From NCBI GenBank assembly GCA_905221605.1, contig CAJNDS010002268.1, positions 133,232 to 197,231 on the forward strand: DNA of 64,000 nt. Direction: 5' to 3'. Origin of the DNA: Symbiodinium natans (Eukaryota > Sar > Dinophyceae > Suessiales > Symbiodiniaceae). The position numbers were made by a program, and so were the translations under genes. Positions 41,222 to 51,839 of the stretch are shown here, one piece after another (position 1 is the stretch's first letter; each line of letters opens with the position of its first letter). The notes under the pieces were generated by a model that did no database searches, had not been told where the DNA came from, and saw only the letters and a program-made list of their open reading frames with translations.

Positions 41222-41335
41222 GGTAAGTACAAGACGGGCCTAAACAGGTTTTGGGGCCATGCGGGCGAAAGCCTGTCGAAGTCAAAAAACAAGGAAGATG
41301 TCATCTGCATCCTCAGCAATAGTTCAGGGCACTGA
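41222..41335 (+). CDS. Terminal exon, 37 codons
   Basis: Acceptor GTGTCCAG|GGT; GKYKTGLNRFWGHAGESLSK then SKNKEDVICILSNSSGH and TGA. High GC3 and a single convincing frame. Product unknown. Confidence 0.5.
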   Translation, partial: GKYKTGLNRFWGHAGESLSKSKNKEDVICILSNSSGH

Positions 41336-41523
41336 ACACATCTACAACTTGCTGCACATGGAACCAGGTCTTTTTTGTTGGGGGGGGGGGGGGGGTTATG
41401 ATCGTGTAATTCTACAGAGACCTTAAGGGAATACTAATCCCCGGAGTAGTTATTTTCCCAAGACTAAGAAAAGCTTAAGTCAGGGAGGGGGGTTCATGGG
41501 GAGTAGGTACCCAGGGAACCTCA

Positions 41524-41665
41524 CTTGGAGGTTCATGGTACTTAGAGAAACTAATTATAACAGTACTTATGACCCACTTATAAGGCGCTTAAGTGCCCTA
41601 ATATGGTTATACGTACAGTTACAAGTACAGTCATAATTAGTTACTAAGTGCCATGAGCCTCCAAG
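41524..41665. mobile_element. MITE-A copy 3
   Basis: CTTGGAGGTTCATGGTACTT left end, AAGTGCCATGAGCCTCCAAG right end, foldback interior. No obvious target duplication (CA/AT). Confidence 0.75.
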
Positions 41666-41985
41666 ATATTGAAATTGATAAATGATTTTATTTAGCAAAT
41701 GAGAATGAATTACCTTGTTTATATTTTGTATTTGGTTCTTTTTTATGTGATATTTGTAAAATAAAAAACAAGAATTATATTGTATCAATAAAGCAATTGA
41801 ATTAGACAAGTATGTTATGTATATATATATATATATTTATTTATTTATCCAAATAATTTAAAACCATTTCTAATTAGTTTTAGGTAAATTTCTTTGTTAT
41901 ATTCTTTAATTCTCTGATTCTTTAACCAATTAGTGCATGTTTGTTTATATTGTTAGTTTGTTTTAATTCAGACCAGTTTGTTAGG
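41666..41985. other. AT-rich island
   Basis: About 320 bp with far lower GC than the rest of the window and a (TA)n tract at 41817-41835. No protein or RNA gene recognised. It begins at the right end of MITE-A copy 3. Confidence 0.8.
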
Positions 41986-42111
41986 GAAGCTTAGGGAAGC
42001 TTAGAGAGCCTGAGGGAGTAGTGGGGAGTATCAGGAAACCTTGGGTTAGATGCCCCCCTTACACCCCCCTCAAGCCCCCTTCAAACCACCCTCCCTTAAG
42101 AACCCTATCAA

Positions 42112-42205
42112 TTGGGATGTTCCCCCTTTGTCTCACAGTCCTTAATAGGGATTATACTTGGCGGTACTATAATCCCTATTCAGGAGCTAAGGGGGAACAT
42201 CCCAA
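42112..42205. mobile_element. MITE-B copy 2
   Basis: TTGGGATGTTCCCCCTTTGT..GCTAAGGGGGAACATCCCAA with core TAATAGGGATTATA..TATAATCCCTATT. No clear target duplication. Confidence 0.8.
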
Positions 42206-42415
42206 CTTTAAACCCTTAAACCCTGAAACCTTCAGCCCCTTAAACCCCTTAAGCTGAAACCCTTTAAACCCCTTAGATCCCTCGAGCCCCTTGACCCCTT
42301 AACCCCTTCACCCGTTAACCCCTGAACCTCAACCTCTTAACTCCTTAACCCCTTAACCCCTTAACCCATTAAACCCTAAACCCTAATACCTAAACCTTAA
42401 ACCCTGCATTTAGGG

Positions 42416-42500
42416 GCAGCTGAGGCTATGACGTACTTGCTGAAGAACTTCTCTCGACAGCTGCCGAAGCCCATGTTTCTGGGCAGCCGAATTTCCCCCC
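42416..42500 (+). CDS. Exon candidate
   Basis: AEAMTYLLKNFSRQLPKPMF then LGSRIS; acceptor GGGGCAG|. Product unknown. Confidence 0.45.
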
Positions 42501-42889
42501 TAAACCCTAAACCCTAAACCTTAAACCCTAAAGCTTCCGGGGTTTTGGGGGGTTTGTTGGGGGTATGGCCAGTGAAGAAGGATGGCCTACTTAGACCCGA
42601 AACCCGAAACCCGAGTTTAGGGTCTTAGGGTTGTTGGGTTTAGGATTCAGGGCCGAAATCCTAAACCCTGACACTCTGAACCCTAATCCCCTGAACCCTC
42701 AACCCTAAACCTCTAAGCCCTAAACCCTAAGCCCCTAACCCCCCCTAAAATCCTAAACCCTAAACCCTCAACCCTCAACCCTAACCCCTAAACCCTAAAC
42801 CCTAAACCCTAAACCCTAAACCCTAAACCCTAAACCCTAAACCCTAGCCCTAAACCCTAAACCCCTGAAACCCTAAACCCCGCGCAGTG

Positions 42890-42984
42890 CCACCGCCCAT
42901 CCCAGGCCCGTGCCTCGGGGGGCCGAGCGCGCGATCTGCTTGGAGAGACGCTCGGCCGCCTGCAAACTGTTTCACATCCCTGGG
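42890..42984 (+). CDS. Exon candidate, very high GC3
   Basis: SATAHPRPVPRGAERAICLE then RRSAACKLFHIPG, ending at GGGTTTAGGG. Confidence 0.5.
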
Positions 42985-43316
42985 TTTAGGGTTTAGGGTT
43001 TAGGGTTTAGGGTTTCGGGTTTGGGGTTTGGGGTTTGGGGTTTAGGGGTTTAGGGTTTAGGGTTTAGGGTTTAGGGTTTAGGGTTTTGGGCTCAGGGTTT
43101 CGCATTTTTGTTGTTTAGGGTTTTGAACATTGGCTCCTCCAAGCTGGGTTGGCCTGTGGAGTCTGCTGCCTTTGTTCAACGCTTCAAAGTAGCTGCAATG
43201 AGTACACTTTGCACCTTTTTTGGCTACTAGAATCCCCTATAGAACTGAAAGTGTAAACTTTTTGGGGGCTTCTGAACTCAGCACTGTAACTAACTAATTG
43301 CAATTCCATCCAAAAT

Positions 43317-43501
43317 GTCCGTTTGTAGTACCATTATGGAGTTCGGTACCAAAACCATACTGAGGTTTAGGGTTTAGGGTTTAGGGGTTTCGGGGTTAGC
43401 GGTTTAGGGGTTTAGGGTTTAGGGTTTAGGGTTTAGGGAGGGTTTAGGGTTTAGGGTTTAGGGTTTAGGTACACAGTTCCATAATGGTACTAGAGATGGA
43501 C
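43317..43501. mobile_element. Inverted-repeat element with ITS as its centre
   Basis: Arms of 34 bp (GTCCGTTTGTAGTACCATTA..GGTACC at 43317-43350 and its imperfect complement at 43468-43501) enclose a TTTAGGG array and nothing else but about 15 bp. Confidence 0.75.
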
Positions 43502-44104
43502 TCTTTGGGCCATGTAACTCCATGTATTTCACTGGTTGGTGGTCTCTTTCAGTAGGGCTTCTGTTTTTGTAGGGTTCTTATTAGGGTATCTAGGAGGGGC
43601 GATGTGAAGGTATAAGGGTAACGGACAACAGAGGCTACCGGCCTTCCTAAGCCACGTTACTCCTACAGCCCACAACCCTTGGCGCACGTTGGCTTTCGTC
43701 TGCACCACTAAGCCCTAGACTCCAATCCCCCGAACCCTAAACTGTCAACACTGAAAACCCGTGCTCTACCAAACCCTGGACCTTTAGCCCGAGGCGGCCA
43801 CATATACAGATACCGTTGTATGGGTCGTTCTCTAAATGAGGGTCCCTTTTTCAGATCCCTTTTAAAGGGTGCCGCCTTAGAATGGGCACCCAAAAAGGAC
43901 CCTAATTTAGGAAACTACCCATATAAGTACGGCCGCATCGGATGTCCCCCACCCCCCATTTAAATTACAAACCCTAAACCCTAAACCCTAAACCCCAAAC
44001 CCCAAACCCCAAACCCCAAACCCTAAACCCTAAACCCTAAACAAAGGGTTTTTGGTTTAGCATGGCGCGGCTTAGACTTTAGGGTTTATATAGGTCTGGG
44101 GTTT

Positions 44105-44430
44105 GTAAACCCTAAACCCTGAAGCCTGAACCCTGACCCCTAAGACCTAAACCCTAAACCCTGATCCCTGATCCCTGAACCCTAAATCCTAAACCCTAAA
44201 CCTAAACCCTAAACCCTAAACCCTAAACCCTAAACCCTAAACCCTAAACCCTAAACCCTAAACCCTAAACCCTAAACCCTAAACCCTAAACCCTAAACCC
44301 CCTAAATGCCCTCTAAACCCCCTAAACCCCCTAAACCCTAAACCCTGAACCCTAAGCCCTAAACCCTAAACCCTAAACCCAAACCCCAATCCCTGAACCC
44401 TAAACCCTAAACCCTTAACCCTAAACCCTA
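44105..44430. repeat. ITS array, CCCTAAA strand
   Basis: About 325 bp, perfect in the middle, with CCCTGATCC and CCCCCTAAA variants at the edges. A TTTAGGG run starts immediately after (44430), so the two orientations meet head to head. Confidence 0.95.
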
Positions 44431-44487
44431 GGGTTTAGGGTGTAGGGTGTGGGGTGCGGTTTTTTCAGGGTTTGGGGGTTCCGGGTC

Positions 44488-44565
44488 TAGTCTGAGGCAT
44501 ACTGGAGCTCCAACACCAGTTTCGCTTCATCATTGGCGATCGAGATATGCGGCTGCTTCTGCGGT
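44488..44565 (+). CDS. Exon candidate
   Basis: LELQHQFRFIIGDRDMRLLL then RFI. Another frame is also open. It ends at GGGGTTTGGGG. Confidence 0.4.
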
Positions 44566-44857
44566 TTATTAGGGGTTTGGGGTTTAGGGTGTAGGGTTTA
44601 GGGTCTAGGGACTTGTCCTGGCGTGGCACTCGTACCGTACACCCGCAACTTTAGACTCTGAGCCCTTCGGGTTTATGGTTTGGGGCTTGAGGTTTAAGGT
44701 CTGCACCCCCAGGTTTTTTTTTCGGGTTTAGGGTTTCAAAGACATTGCGCCATGTCAGTCTGCGAGGATGTGAAGTGACAGGGCTTTGCTTGCAGGACAT
44801 GATAGCAGAATTGATTTCTCCCTTCAGCCCGCAACCTAAACCCTAAACCCTACACCC

Positions 44858-44947
44858 CAAGGTACTATGTGACGTCAAACATCCTCCACCCTTTGACGAA
44901 GCCGCCTTTGGCGAAGGGCAGGCTCCCGGCCCAACAGGGGCATTTAT
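44858..44947 (+). CDS. Exon candidate
   Basis: YYVTSNILHPLTKPPLAKGR then LPAQQGHLW; acceptor CCCCAAG|G. Confidence 0.45.
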
Positions 44948-45006
44948 GGTTTGGGGTCTAGGGTTTAGGGTTAGGGTTTAGGGTTTAGGGTTTAGGTTTT
45001 CGGATT

Positions 45007-45114
45007 TAGGGTTTCGCGACGTTATTAAGGAGCTTCGAGGCTTTTGGTCAAACTCGGGCTTTGCATGTACGGTCAGTGGCTTAGGACTCAGGATATGGGA
45101 AGTTCTCAAAATTA
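45007..45114 (+). CDS. Exon candidate
   Basis: RDVIKELRGFWSNSGFACTV then SGLGLRIWEVLKI; 36 open codons. Confidence 0.4.
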
Positions 45115-45984
45115 GGTTATAGGGATACCCTAAACCCGAAAATTTATGTTCTAAGCCCTAAACCCTAGTTCTCAAGATAAGGTTTAGGGTTTAGGGTCGC
45201 CCTAAACCCTAAACCCTAAGCTTAAAGCCCTATACCCTTTTTGGGGCCCCCATACAGTACGGCACCCTTATAGCAAAAGGGACCCCATTTTAGTGAACCC
45301 TAAACCCTAAACCCTAAACCCTAAACCCTAAACCCTAAACCCTAAACCCTAAACCCTAAACCCTAAACCCTAAACCCTAAACCCTAAACCCATTTCAGAG
45401 AACTAGCCATGTGGAGCTTCAGGGTTTGTGGTTTAGGCTTTATTGGATTCGGAGTGTGCATCTTTAGGGTTTACGTGGGGTTTACGTGGGGTTTAGGGTT
45501 TAGGGTTTAGGGTTTAGGGTTTAGGGTTTAGGGTTTAGGGTTCAGGGCTTAGGGCTTAGGGTTTAGGGTTGTGGTTGTCTCGCGATGCCCCACGATCCTA
45601 AGCTTGGTGTGAGTCGCAGGTAGCCTCCTTGGGGACTTCAACCCGTAACCCTAAGCCCTAAACCCTGAACCCTAACCCTAAACCCTAAACCCTAAAAACC
45701 CAAAGCTTAACCTCACCCCCCACTCCCTAACTTGCGTCCCCCAAACCCAATCCCAAGGATAAGCCCCAAACCCCAAACCCTAGACCCTAAACCCCAACCC
45801 AAGGATAAGCCCCCAAAAGCCCAATCCCTAAACCCCAAACCCTAAACCCTAAACCCTAAACTCTAAACCCCAAACCCCAAACCCTAAACCCCTAAAACTC
45901 TGAAACCCCGAAGCCCCGTTCTGGCCGGAGCTTGCCCTAAACCCTAAACCCTAAACCCGAAACCCTAGGACCCCTAAACCAGGT

Positions 45985-46041
45985 TCTCCTACGCCGAAGT
46001 CGTGGGCCCTGTGCGGGCCAGCTTCTTCGTCAGTGCCTGGG
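45985..46041 (+). CDS. Exon with possible GC donor
   Basis: FSYAEVVGPVRASFFVSAW then GCTTAGGG, a GC-type donor formed from a mutated telomere unit. Very high GC3. Confidence 0.5.
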
Positions 46042-46275
46042 CTTAGGGTTGAGGGTTTAGGGTTATGTAGGGTTTAGGGTTTAGGGTTGAGAGTTTAGGG
46101 TTTAGGGTTTAGGGTTGAGGGTTTAGGGTTTAGGGTTGAGGGTTGAGGGTTTAGGGTTATGTAGGGTTTAGGGTTTAGGGTTTAGGGTTTAGGGTTTAGG
46201 GTTTAGGGTTTAGGGTTATGTAGGGTTTAGGGTTGAGGGTTTAGGGTTTAGGGTTTAGGGTTTAGGGTTTAGGGT
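46041..46275. repeat. ITS array with GTTATGTAGGG sub-units
   Basis: TTTAGGG with interspersed TTGAGGG and three copies of TTAGGGTTATGTAGGGTTTA. Confidence 0.95.
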
Positions 46276-46722
46276 TCAGGGTTTAGGGCTTAGGGCTTCA
46301 GAGTTTGGGCTTTGGATCAGAGCCCTGCAGATCGACCCTGAGCCGTATTTCCCATGAACCCTCGAGCTGAACATCGCTCGCAGTTTGGGTGTAGGGTTTA
46401 GGGTTTAGGGTTTAGGGTTTAGGGTTTAGGGTTTAGGGTTTAGGGTTTAGCGTTCAGGATTTAGGGTGTGGTGGTATGGTTTTGGGGGAAAAATAAGTCC
46501 CTATTTAAGGTCCCATACTAAGGGACCAAGAAACTTTCCTAAACCCTGAACCAGTTTGGGGTGATTTTGTTTGTTTGGGGTTTCGGGCTCCGAGGTGTCG
46601 GGTTTTGGTTATTTGTCGGCCCCGGAACCTCCAACACTCGACCCGCCAATCGAGCACGCCAAGCCTCCCGAAGCCCAAACTAAAACGTACATCCCAAACA
46701 CTTCTACCCTAAGCCCTAAACT

Positions 46723-46820
46723 TTGGGATGTTCCCGCTTGTACGAGCAGTCCTTAACACAGATTATGGTATCCCCTGTTCTATTCCCGAATAAGGAATGT
46801 TAATGTAAGTGAACATCCCA
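46723..46820. mobile_element. MITE-B copy 3
   Basis: TTGGGATGTTCCCGCTTG..AAGTGAACATCCCA. Eight bases upstream of MITE-A copy 4, so the two families sit side by side. Confidence 0.65.
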
Positions 46821-46827
46821 CACCCTA

Positions 46828-46968
46828 CTTGGAGGTTCGTGGTACTTATTAACCAATTATAACTGTACTTATAACTGTACTTATAACCATGTTAGGGCAC
46901 TTAGGGGGCTTATAAGTGCAGTTATAAGTACAGTTATAGTTGGTTAATAAGTACCATGAACCTCCAAG
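46828..46968. mobile_element. MITE-A copy 4 (TA flanks)
   Basis: CTTGGAGGTTCGTGGTACTT..AAGTACCATGAACCTCCAAG, near-perfect foldback, flanked by TA on both sides. The best preserved copy. Confidence 0.85.
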
Positions 46969-47203
46969 TAAGCCTTAAACCCTAAGCCCCGCCTAAGCTC
47001 CGTTGAGCCGGACCAAGGTGCTCCACGGAGCCAACCATAGGTGTTTGGGGTTTTGAACCCTAAACCCTAAGCCCTAAGCCCTAAGCCCTAAACCCTAAAC
47101 CCTAAACCCTAAACCCTAAACCCTAAACCCTAAACCCTAAACCCTAAACCCTACGATGGACCTGGAAGTAGGGTGTTTACGGTTTGGGGGTTTAGGGTTA
47201 AGG

Positions 47204-47274
47204 CCTGCTTGTCACCCTCACTATCGTAGTGTTGCGTTGTTGCCTTGGCCTAGACATGCGCGTGTGCCCGTGAA
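47204..47274 (+). CDS. Terminal exon candidate
   Basis: PACHPHYRSVALLPWPRHAR then VPVK and TAG. Confidence 0.4.
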
Positions 47275-47388
47275 GTAGGTGGCTTACGTAACCCTAAACC
47301 CTAAACCCTAAACCCTAAACCCTAAACCCTAAACCCTAAACCCTAAACCCTAAACCCTAAACCCTAAACCCTAAACCCTAAACCCCAC

Positions 47389-47500
47389 AAGGTCACTACT
47401 GGGGCATGCCCTTCGAGCACTCAGTGAAGAGCCTCTCAAAGCACGCGCAGCTGGCGGAACAGGGCAGCTTCCAGCAGAGCGCCTACTGGCGGGGAGGGAG
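47389..47500 (+). CDS. Exon candidate, clear single frame
   Basis: GHYWGMPFEHSVKSLSKHAQ then LAEQGSFQQSAYWRGG. Very high GC3, C-strand ITS left, G-strand ITS right. Product unknown. Confidence 0.55.
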
Positions 47501-47695
47501 GGTTCAGGGTTTAGGGTTTAGGGTTTAGGGTAATTTAGGGTAAAGGGCTTAGGGTTTAGGGTTTAGGGTTTAGGGTTTAGGGTTTAGGGTTTAGGGTAAT
47601 TTAGGGTAAAGGGTTTAGGGTTTAGGGCTTAGGGCTTAGGACTTTGTGCAAGCTCGGGTGGTTTATAGTCGCGGGATTTTGGTGGTTTGATGCAG

Positions 47696-47755
47696 GATTT
47701 GGGACAAGAGTGCATTCGGGCCCATTCGGGCGCTCTTAGGCGGTTGCAACTCAGG
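47696..47755 (+). CDS. Exon, 20 codons, phase 0-0
   Basis: Acceptor TTGATGCAG|GAT; DLGQECIRAHSGALRRLQLR; donor AGG|GTTTGG. Acceptor resembles that of 52265. Confidence 0.5.
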
Positions 47756-47924
47756 GTTTGGGCTTTAGGGTTCAGGGTGTTTTTAGAGCTTGTTGAGGCC
47801 TGTTGGATGGCAGGTAGCCCGAGACCCAGGCTTCATGTACCGTAAGTTCTAAGCCCTAAAGGCCCTAGACCCTAAACCCCTAATCTCAAAACCCTAAACC
47901 CAAACCCAAAAAGGGTGTCCGTGT

Positions 47925-48085
47925 CATAAGATGGTTGCTGGGCTGCCAAGAAGCTCTCCACCCTCAACCCAGCTCCCCTTGCGGAGCGCAGCATCGTCGT
48001 CACCGAAAGAGACGCACCGGTACACCAAAACGGAAAACTCATGCCAGGGAGCCAGGACATGATCCCAAGGAGTGCGGACAGGGGA
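47925..48085 (+). CDS. Exon candidate, about 52 codons
   Basis: AAKKLSTLNPAPLAERSIVV then HQNGKLMPGSQDMIPRSADR. The other two + frames are also largely open, so the frame is a judgement. Confidence 0.4.
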
Positions 48086-48160
48086 ACCCTAAACCCTGAA
48101 CCCCCAAACCCTAAACCCTAAACCCCAAACCCCAAACCTACCTCACCAAGCTCGTGATGC

Positions 48161-48373
48161 TTGTTTCTACGCAAAGACCTGACACATGCAGATGGTTGCT
48201 GGCACGCTGACAAGAGTATCAGGAAGCTCTGGAGGCTTTGGGAGTCTCGCTGCCCCCGCTGGCGCAAGTCTGAGATGATCGGAACCGGAGTGCGGGTACA
48301 GCTGATTGCAGAAGCTGATTACGGTGCCCAGTTGTGTCGAAGCGCATGGAGCCTAGCCCTGTACGGCGACTAA
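48161..48373 (+). CDS. Terminal exon candidate, 70 codons
   Basis: KSIRKLWRLWESRCPRWRKS, then GVRVQLIAEADYGAQLCRSA and WSLALYGD with TAA. The longest single-exon open frame between ITS arrays in this stretch. An overlapping frame to 48528 is also open. Product unknown. Confidence 0.4.
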   Translation: MFLRKDLTHADGCWHADKSIRKLWRLWESRCPRWRKSEMIGTGVRVQLIAEADYGAQLCRSAWSLALYGD

Positions 48374-49196
48374 TCAAGGCAAATCGAGGAGTGCTGACGG
48401 CCCACTGCGGATCTCTCTCTGCACTGCAAGAGTTGGGCGCTTCGCGCCTCGCTGCTAGAGAATGGAAAGCTAACCCTGAACCCTCAACCCAGGGTAGCGT
48501 TTCGGGGCAAACTTTGGGGGTTCGGTAAGCTGGGCCTTTCCGAAGCCAAAACGCGAAGCCCTATGTCAAACGAGGGTTTAGGTTTTAGGTTTTAGGGGTC
48601 AGAGTTTAGGGTCCAGGGTTCAGGGCTTAGGCTTTAGGATGTTTCCTTAAGGCACGTGTAAGGATACAAGCTTTTGACGAGGCAGGGTCTTAGGCACTGA
48701 TGGGTTTGGGCCTTCAGGCTCGGGATTGAGGATTTAGAGTTTTGGATGTAGGGTTGTGGGTGGGTTTAGGGTTTGGGGTTTAGGGTTTAGGGTTTAGGGT
48801 TTAGGGTTTAGGGTTTAGGGTTTAGGGTTTAGGGTTTAGGGTTTAGGGAGCTAGGGTTAAGGGATTCAGGGACTTTGGTCTTCGGCCCTACAGACCCTGA
48901 ACCCTCGACCCACTCCCGAGAGACCTCAAGCTAGGAACACGAGATTGCCCTTACAGAGGATGTTTTCAGGATGCCATATCGCATGAAGTTGAAACGAATT
49001 CAGTATTTCAATAGCTTCAATAGCTAACTCAACTAGTATACCTGTATATAGATATACATATATATATATATGCATATATATATATTTATACATATGTGTG
49101 TGTAGAGTATCTCTGGCGACATAGGCAATGACTTAAGGGTTATACTTTTCCATAGATGTAGATGTACAGGTATACACATGGGGTCCTGGCCTGCAG

Positions 49197-49258
49197 GGTG
49201 TGCTCCTTCGCGATCAACCAGCACTGCATCGAAGACGAGCTGGGGCGGCTGGGCCCAG
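49197..49258 (+). CDS. Exon with clean splice borders
   Basis: Acceptor GGCCTGCAG|G, donor GGCCCAG|GTTCAG; VCSFAINQHCIEDELGRLGP. Very high GC3. Confidence 0.6.
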
Positions 49259-49272
49259 GTTCAGGGGTTTAG

Positions 49273-49562
49273 GAGCCCTAAACCCTAAACCCTAAACCCT
49301 AAACCCTAAACCCTAAACCCTAAACCCTAAACCCTAAACCCTAAACCCTAAACCCTAAACCCTAAACCCTAAACCCTAAACCCTAAACCCTAAACCCTAA
49401 ACCCTAAACCCTAACCCTAAACCCTAAACCCTAAACCCTAAAAAACCCTAAACCCTAAACCCTAAACCCTAAACCCTAAACCCTAAACCCTAAACCCTAA
49501 ACCCTAAACCCTAAACCCTAAACCCTAAACCCTAAACCCTAAACCCTAAACCCTAAACCCTA
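49273..49562. repeat. ITS array, CCCTAAA strand, 290 bp
   Basis: Near-perfect, with one CCCTAA slip and one CCCTAAAAAA expansion. Confidence 0.98.
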
Positions 49563-49604
49563 GCTAGGGTCTAGGGTTTACTTCCTGAAGAGGATCAGAG
49601 CCTA

Positions 49605-49846
49605 CTTGGAGCTCCATGGTACTTAGTAACTAACTACAACTGTACTTAGAACCCACCTCTGAGCCCCTTAAGTGCCCTAATATGGTTCTAAGTACAGTTA
49701 TAAGTACAGTTAATAAGTACAGTTATAAGTACAGTTAATAAGTACAGTTATAAGTACAGTTATAAGTACAGTTAATAAGTACAGTTAATAAGTACAGTTA
49801 TAAGTACAGTTATAAGTACAGTTAATGAGTACCATGAACCTCCAAG
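49605..49846. mobile_element. MITE-A copy 5, internally expanded
   Basis: Left end CTTGGAGCTCCATGGTACTT, right end GAGTACCATGAACCTCCAAG. The right arm is expanded by tandem TAAGTACAGTTA/ATAAGTACAGT units (about 49690-49825). The flanks read coding-like: FLKRIRAY before and RGLALVRGAS after, in frame if the element is removed. Confidence 0.75.
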
Positions 49847-49869
49847 TCGGGGCCTCGCCCTCGTGAGGG

Positions 49870-49965
49870 GGGCTTCGGTTTAGGGTTTAGGGTTTAGGGT
49901 TTAGGGTTTAGGGTTTAGGGTTTAGGGTTTAGGGTTTAGGGTTTAGGGTTTAGGGTTTAGGGTCG
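49870..49965. repeat. ITS array, TTTAGGG strand
   Basis: Thirteen near-perfect units, the last ITS before a 4-kb ITS-free island. Confidence 0.97.
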
Positions 49966-50132
49966 AGGATTTAGGGGTTTAGGGTTTGGGTAGCTCAGGG
50001 TTTTGTGGGTTCCTGGGCTTAAGGGCATGAGGGTTGCGGTTCTAGAGTTTAGGGGTCAGATTTTAAGGGTATCCTTCAATGGCTTATACATATATATATA
50101 TTTATATAATGCTAACCCCCCCCCCCCCCAAG

Positions 50133-50192
50133 ACCTACCTCAAGATCAACGTCTCCATAAAAGCAAAAGAGAAGCCTGAGGTGCGACACTGA
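50133..50192 (+). CDS. Terminal exon candidate
   Basis: Acceptor C-tract CAAG|; TYLKINVSIKAKEKPEVRH then TGA. Confidence 0.45.
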   Translation, partial: TYLKINVSIKAKEKPEVRH

Positions 50193-50202
50193 ACTGAGGC
50201 CA

Positions 50203-50532
50203 ATGGAAACACAAAGAAAAGGTAAAATAACTACCCACGTCATATATGCATATAGGGTAATATGTGTTGGATCTCAAATGCAGATACACGAGAAGAACGG
50301 ATGTACAGAGAATCGAGAAGAAAGGATGTTAATCCTTAAGCCGTCAAGCGAAGAAGTATTCGAGGGGGGGCGCGACTTTACTGTGAACAAGTATCATTCC
50401 TTGATATTCGGGGTTGGAAGTGCCTTTGTTTGTAGGGAACTTGGAAGTATTCGCGTGCGTGGAGTGATGAAAGAAAATCCAGATTCACCACTTGCCCACC
50501 CACGCCGCCCCGACGGTTCCACTTTGTACTAG
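50203..50532 (+). other. Open frame downstream of a stop, coding uncertain
   Basis: 109 codons from an ATG 10 bp after the previous stop (RKGKITTHVIYAYRVICVGS.., ending VKENPDS-like). An antisense frame overlaps. No domain seen; may be 3' UTR. Confidence 0.25.
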
Positions 50533-50813
50533 TTCTTGCATCCCATAGGAGGCAAGCCCCACAAACAGTATGTACATGTTCTGTGTGTCTAGTAGAAGGA
50601 AGGATGGTAACAGCAATTGTTCGAGAAACTAAGCGCGCTACGAACCAAACAAAAAGATGCAAAGCCATGGGACACGATGACCGAACATAGCAAACTAATC
50701 TCCCAATTGTGTGGGTGTGTGTGTGTGTGTGTGGGGGTTCTTTTTGGGGGTTTAGGTTTTTGTTATTGTTACTAGAAAAACTCACTCAACAACAAAAACC
50801 AACACAAACAAAA

Positions 50814-51118
50814 GTTTGGGACACTATGACCCGGACCTGGGGGACTAGTCTTCCATTTTTTCTGGTTATTGTTTTTGTTTTGGGGGAGACTGCGACCTGG
50901 AGACAGAACCAAACAGATATATGCTGTACGAAACACCGTAAAACACCACAACCCCCCCTCCACCCCAGAAAAAGACTAGAACCAACATTTGGGGAGACTA
51001 GCGCATTGTGTGTGGTACACAGTCTCCGCAACCCCCCCCCCCCCCCCCAACAAAAAAAAAAAAAACATAAAGATAAAATGGGAGACTAGTCCCTGGGTCT
51101 GGGTCATAGTCTCCAATT
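50814..51118. mobile_element. Family F inverted-repeat element, copy 1
   Basis: Arms ACTATGACCCGGACCTGGGG..ACTAGTCTTCCATTTTTT (50820-50861) and complement TGGGAGACTAGTCCCTGGGT..GGTCATAGTCTCC (51079-51113). An inner GGAGACTGCGACCTGGAGAC motif appears at 50887 and again, in part, at 51138. Confidence 0.65.
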
Positions 51119-51174
51119 TGTTTTTGTTTTTTTTGTGACCTGGAGACGGAAGCAAACAAAACTCCCCCAAAACC

Positions 51175-51681
51175 AACGCGGACAAGCCAGGCCGCTGGGA
51201 GGCCGGAGCCCACATGCATGACCTTGCATTATTTATGTTTGGTATTGTGGTTAATCACGCTGATCAGGTGGGGGGCGTGCCATGGAACCTCGACCATCCA
51301 GACTTCTTCGATGATTTGTTAATGGACCTTCCAGAACCACGTGCCGGGCCCTCAGCATCCATGACGTCGTGATGTTAAGCTTTGTGTATGGTTTTGGTTT
51401 TCGTGGGCGCTCTGTAGTCAGCTTCACGCTTGGAAACGCCGTGACTTTGACGAACAACATTATCTCTGCTATGAGCACCTTCAGCCAGGCGCCATGAGAG
51501 CCTTCTTTACAGAGAATATGCGCGACAGCATAGCAACAGAATAGCAACACAATCGTGCCAGGCCTGCCGACCTACTTTCATGGATGCCCGTTGCACTGCA
51601 TCACGGGGATTTTGCGTCACGCCTGCTGCCATCCAACGCGCCCAACTCAATTTTTGCCTTGCTTGATGTTGCTGTTTATGC
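51175..51681. repeat. 0.5-kb direct repeat, copy 1
   Basis: Matches 52661-53139 at an offset of 1486 bp with scattered substitutions and about 28 bp of net deletion in copy 2. It contains a coding-like stretch MHDLALFMFGIVVNHADQ.. (ATG 51214) followed by VPWNLDHPDFFDDLLMDLPE, and later SFTLGNAVTLTNNIISAMST ending in TGA. Confidence 0.85.
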
Positions 51682-51778
51682 ACGTGACTCCGTCACCTGA
51701 AACGGCGACTTGGTATGCTACGCCGACCAGGTTCCTTTGGCAGCCAAAAAATGCTTGTCATGCTTGCTAATTACTGTC

Positions 51779-51779
<1 letters not shown>

Positions 51780-51829
<50 letters not shown>
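51780..51829. repeat. (CT)n microsatellite
   Basis: About 24 CT dinucleotides, just upstream of the acceptor for the next exon, where it may serve as a pyrimidine tract. Confidence 0.98.
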
Positions 51830-51830
<1 letters not shown>

Positions 51831-51839
51831 CTTGTGAAG

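Noticed and set aside
50700-51220. Overlapping ORFs of 60-135 codons on both strands
   Set aside because: They run through poly-T/poly-A halves and the arms of family F elements and give low-complexity peptides.
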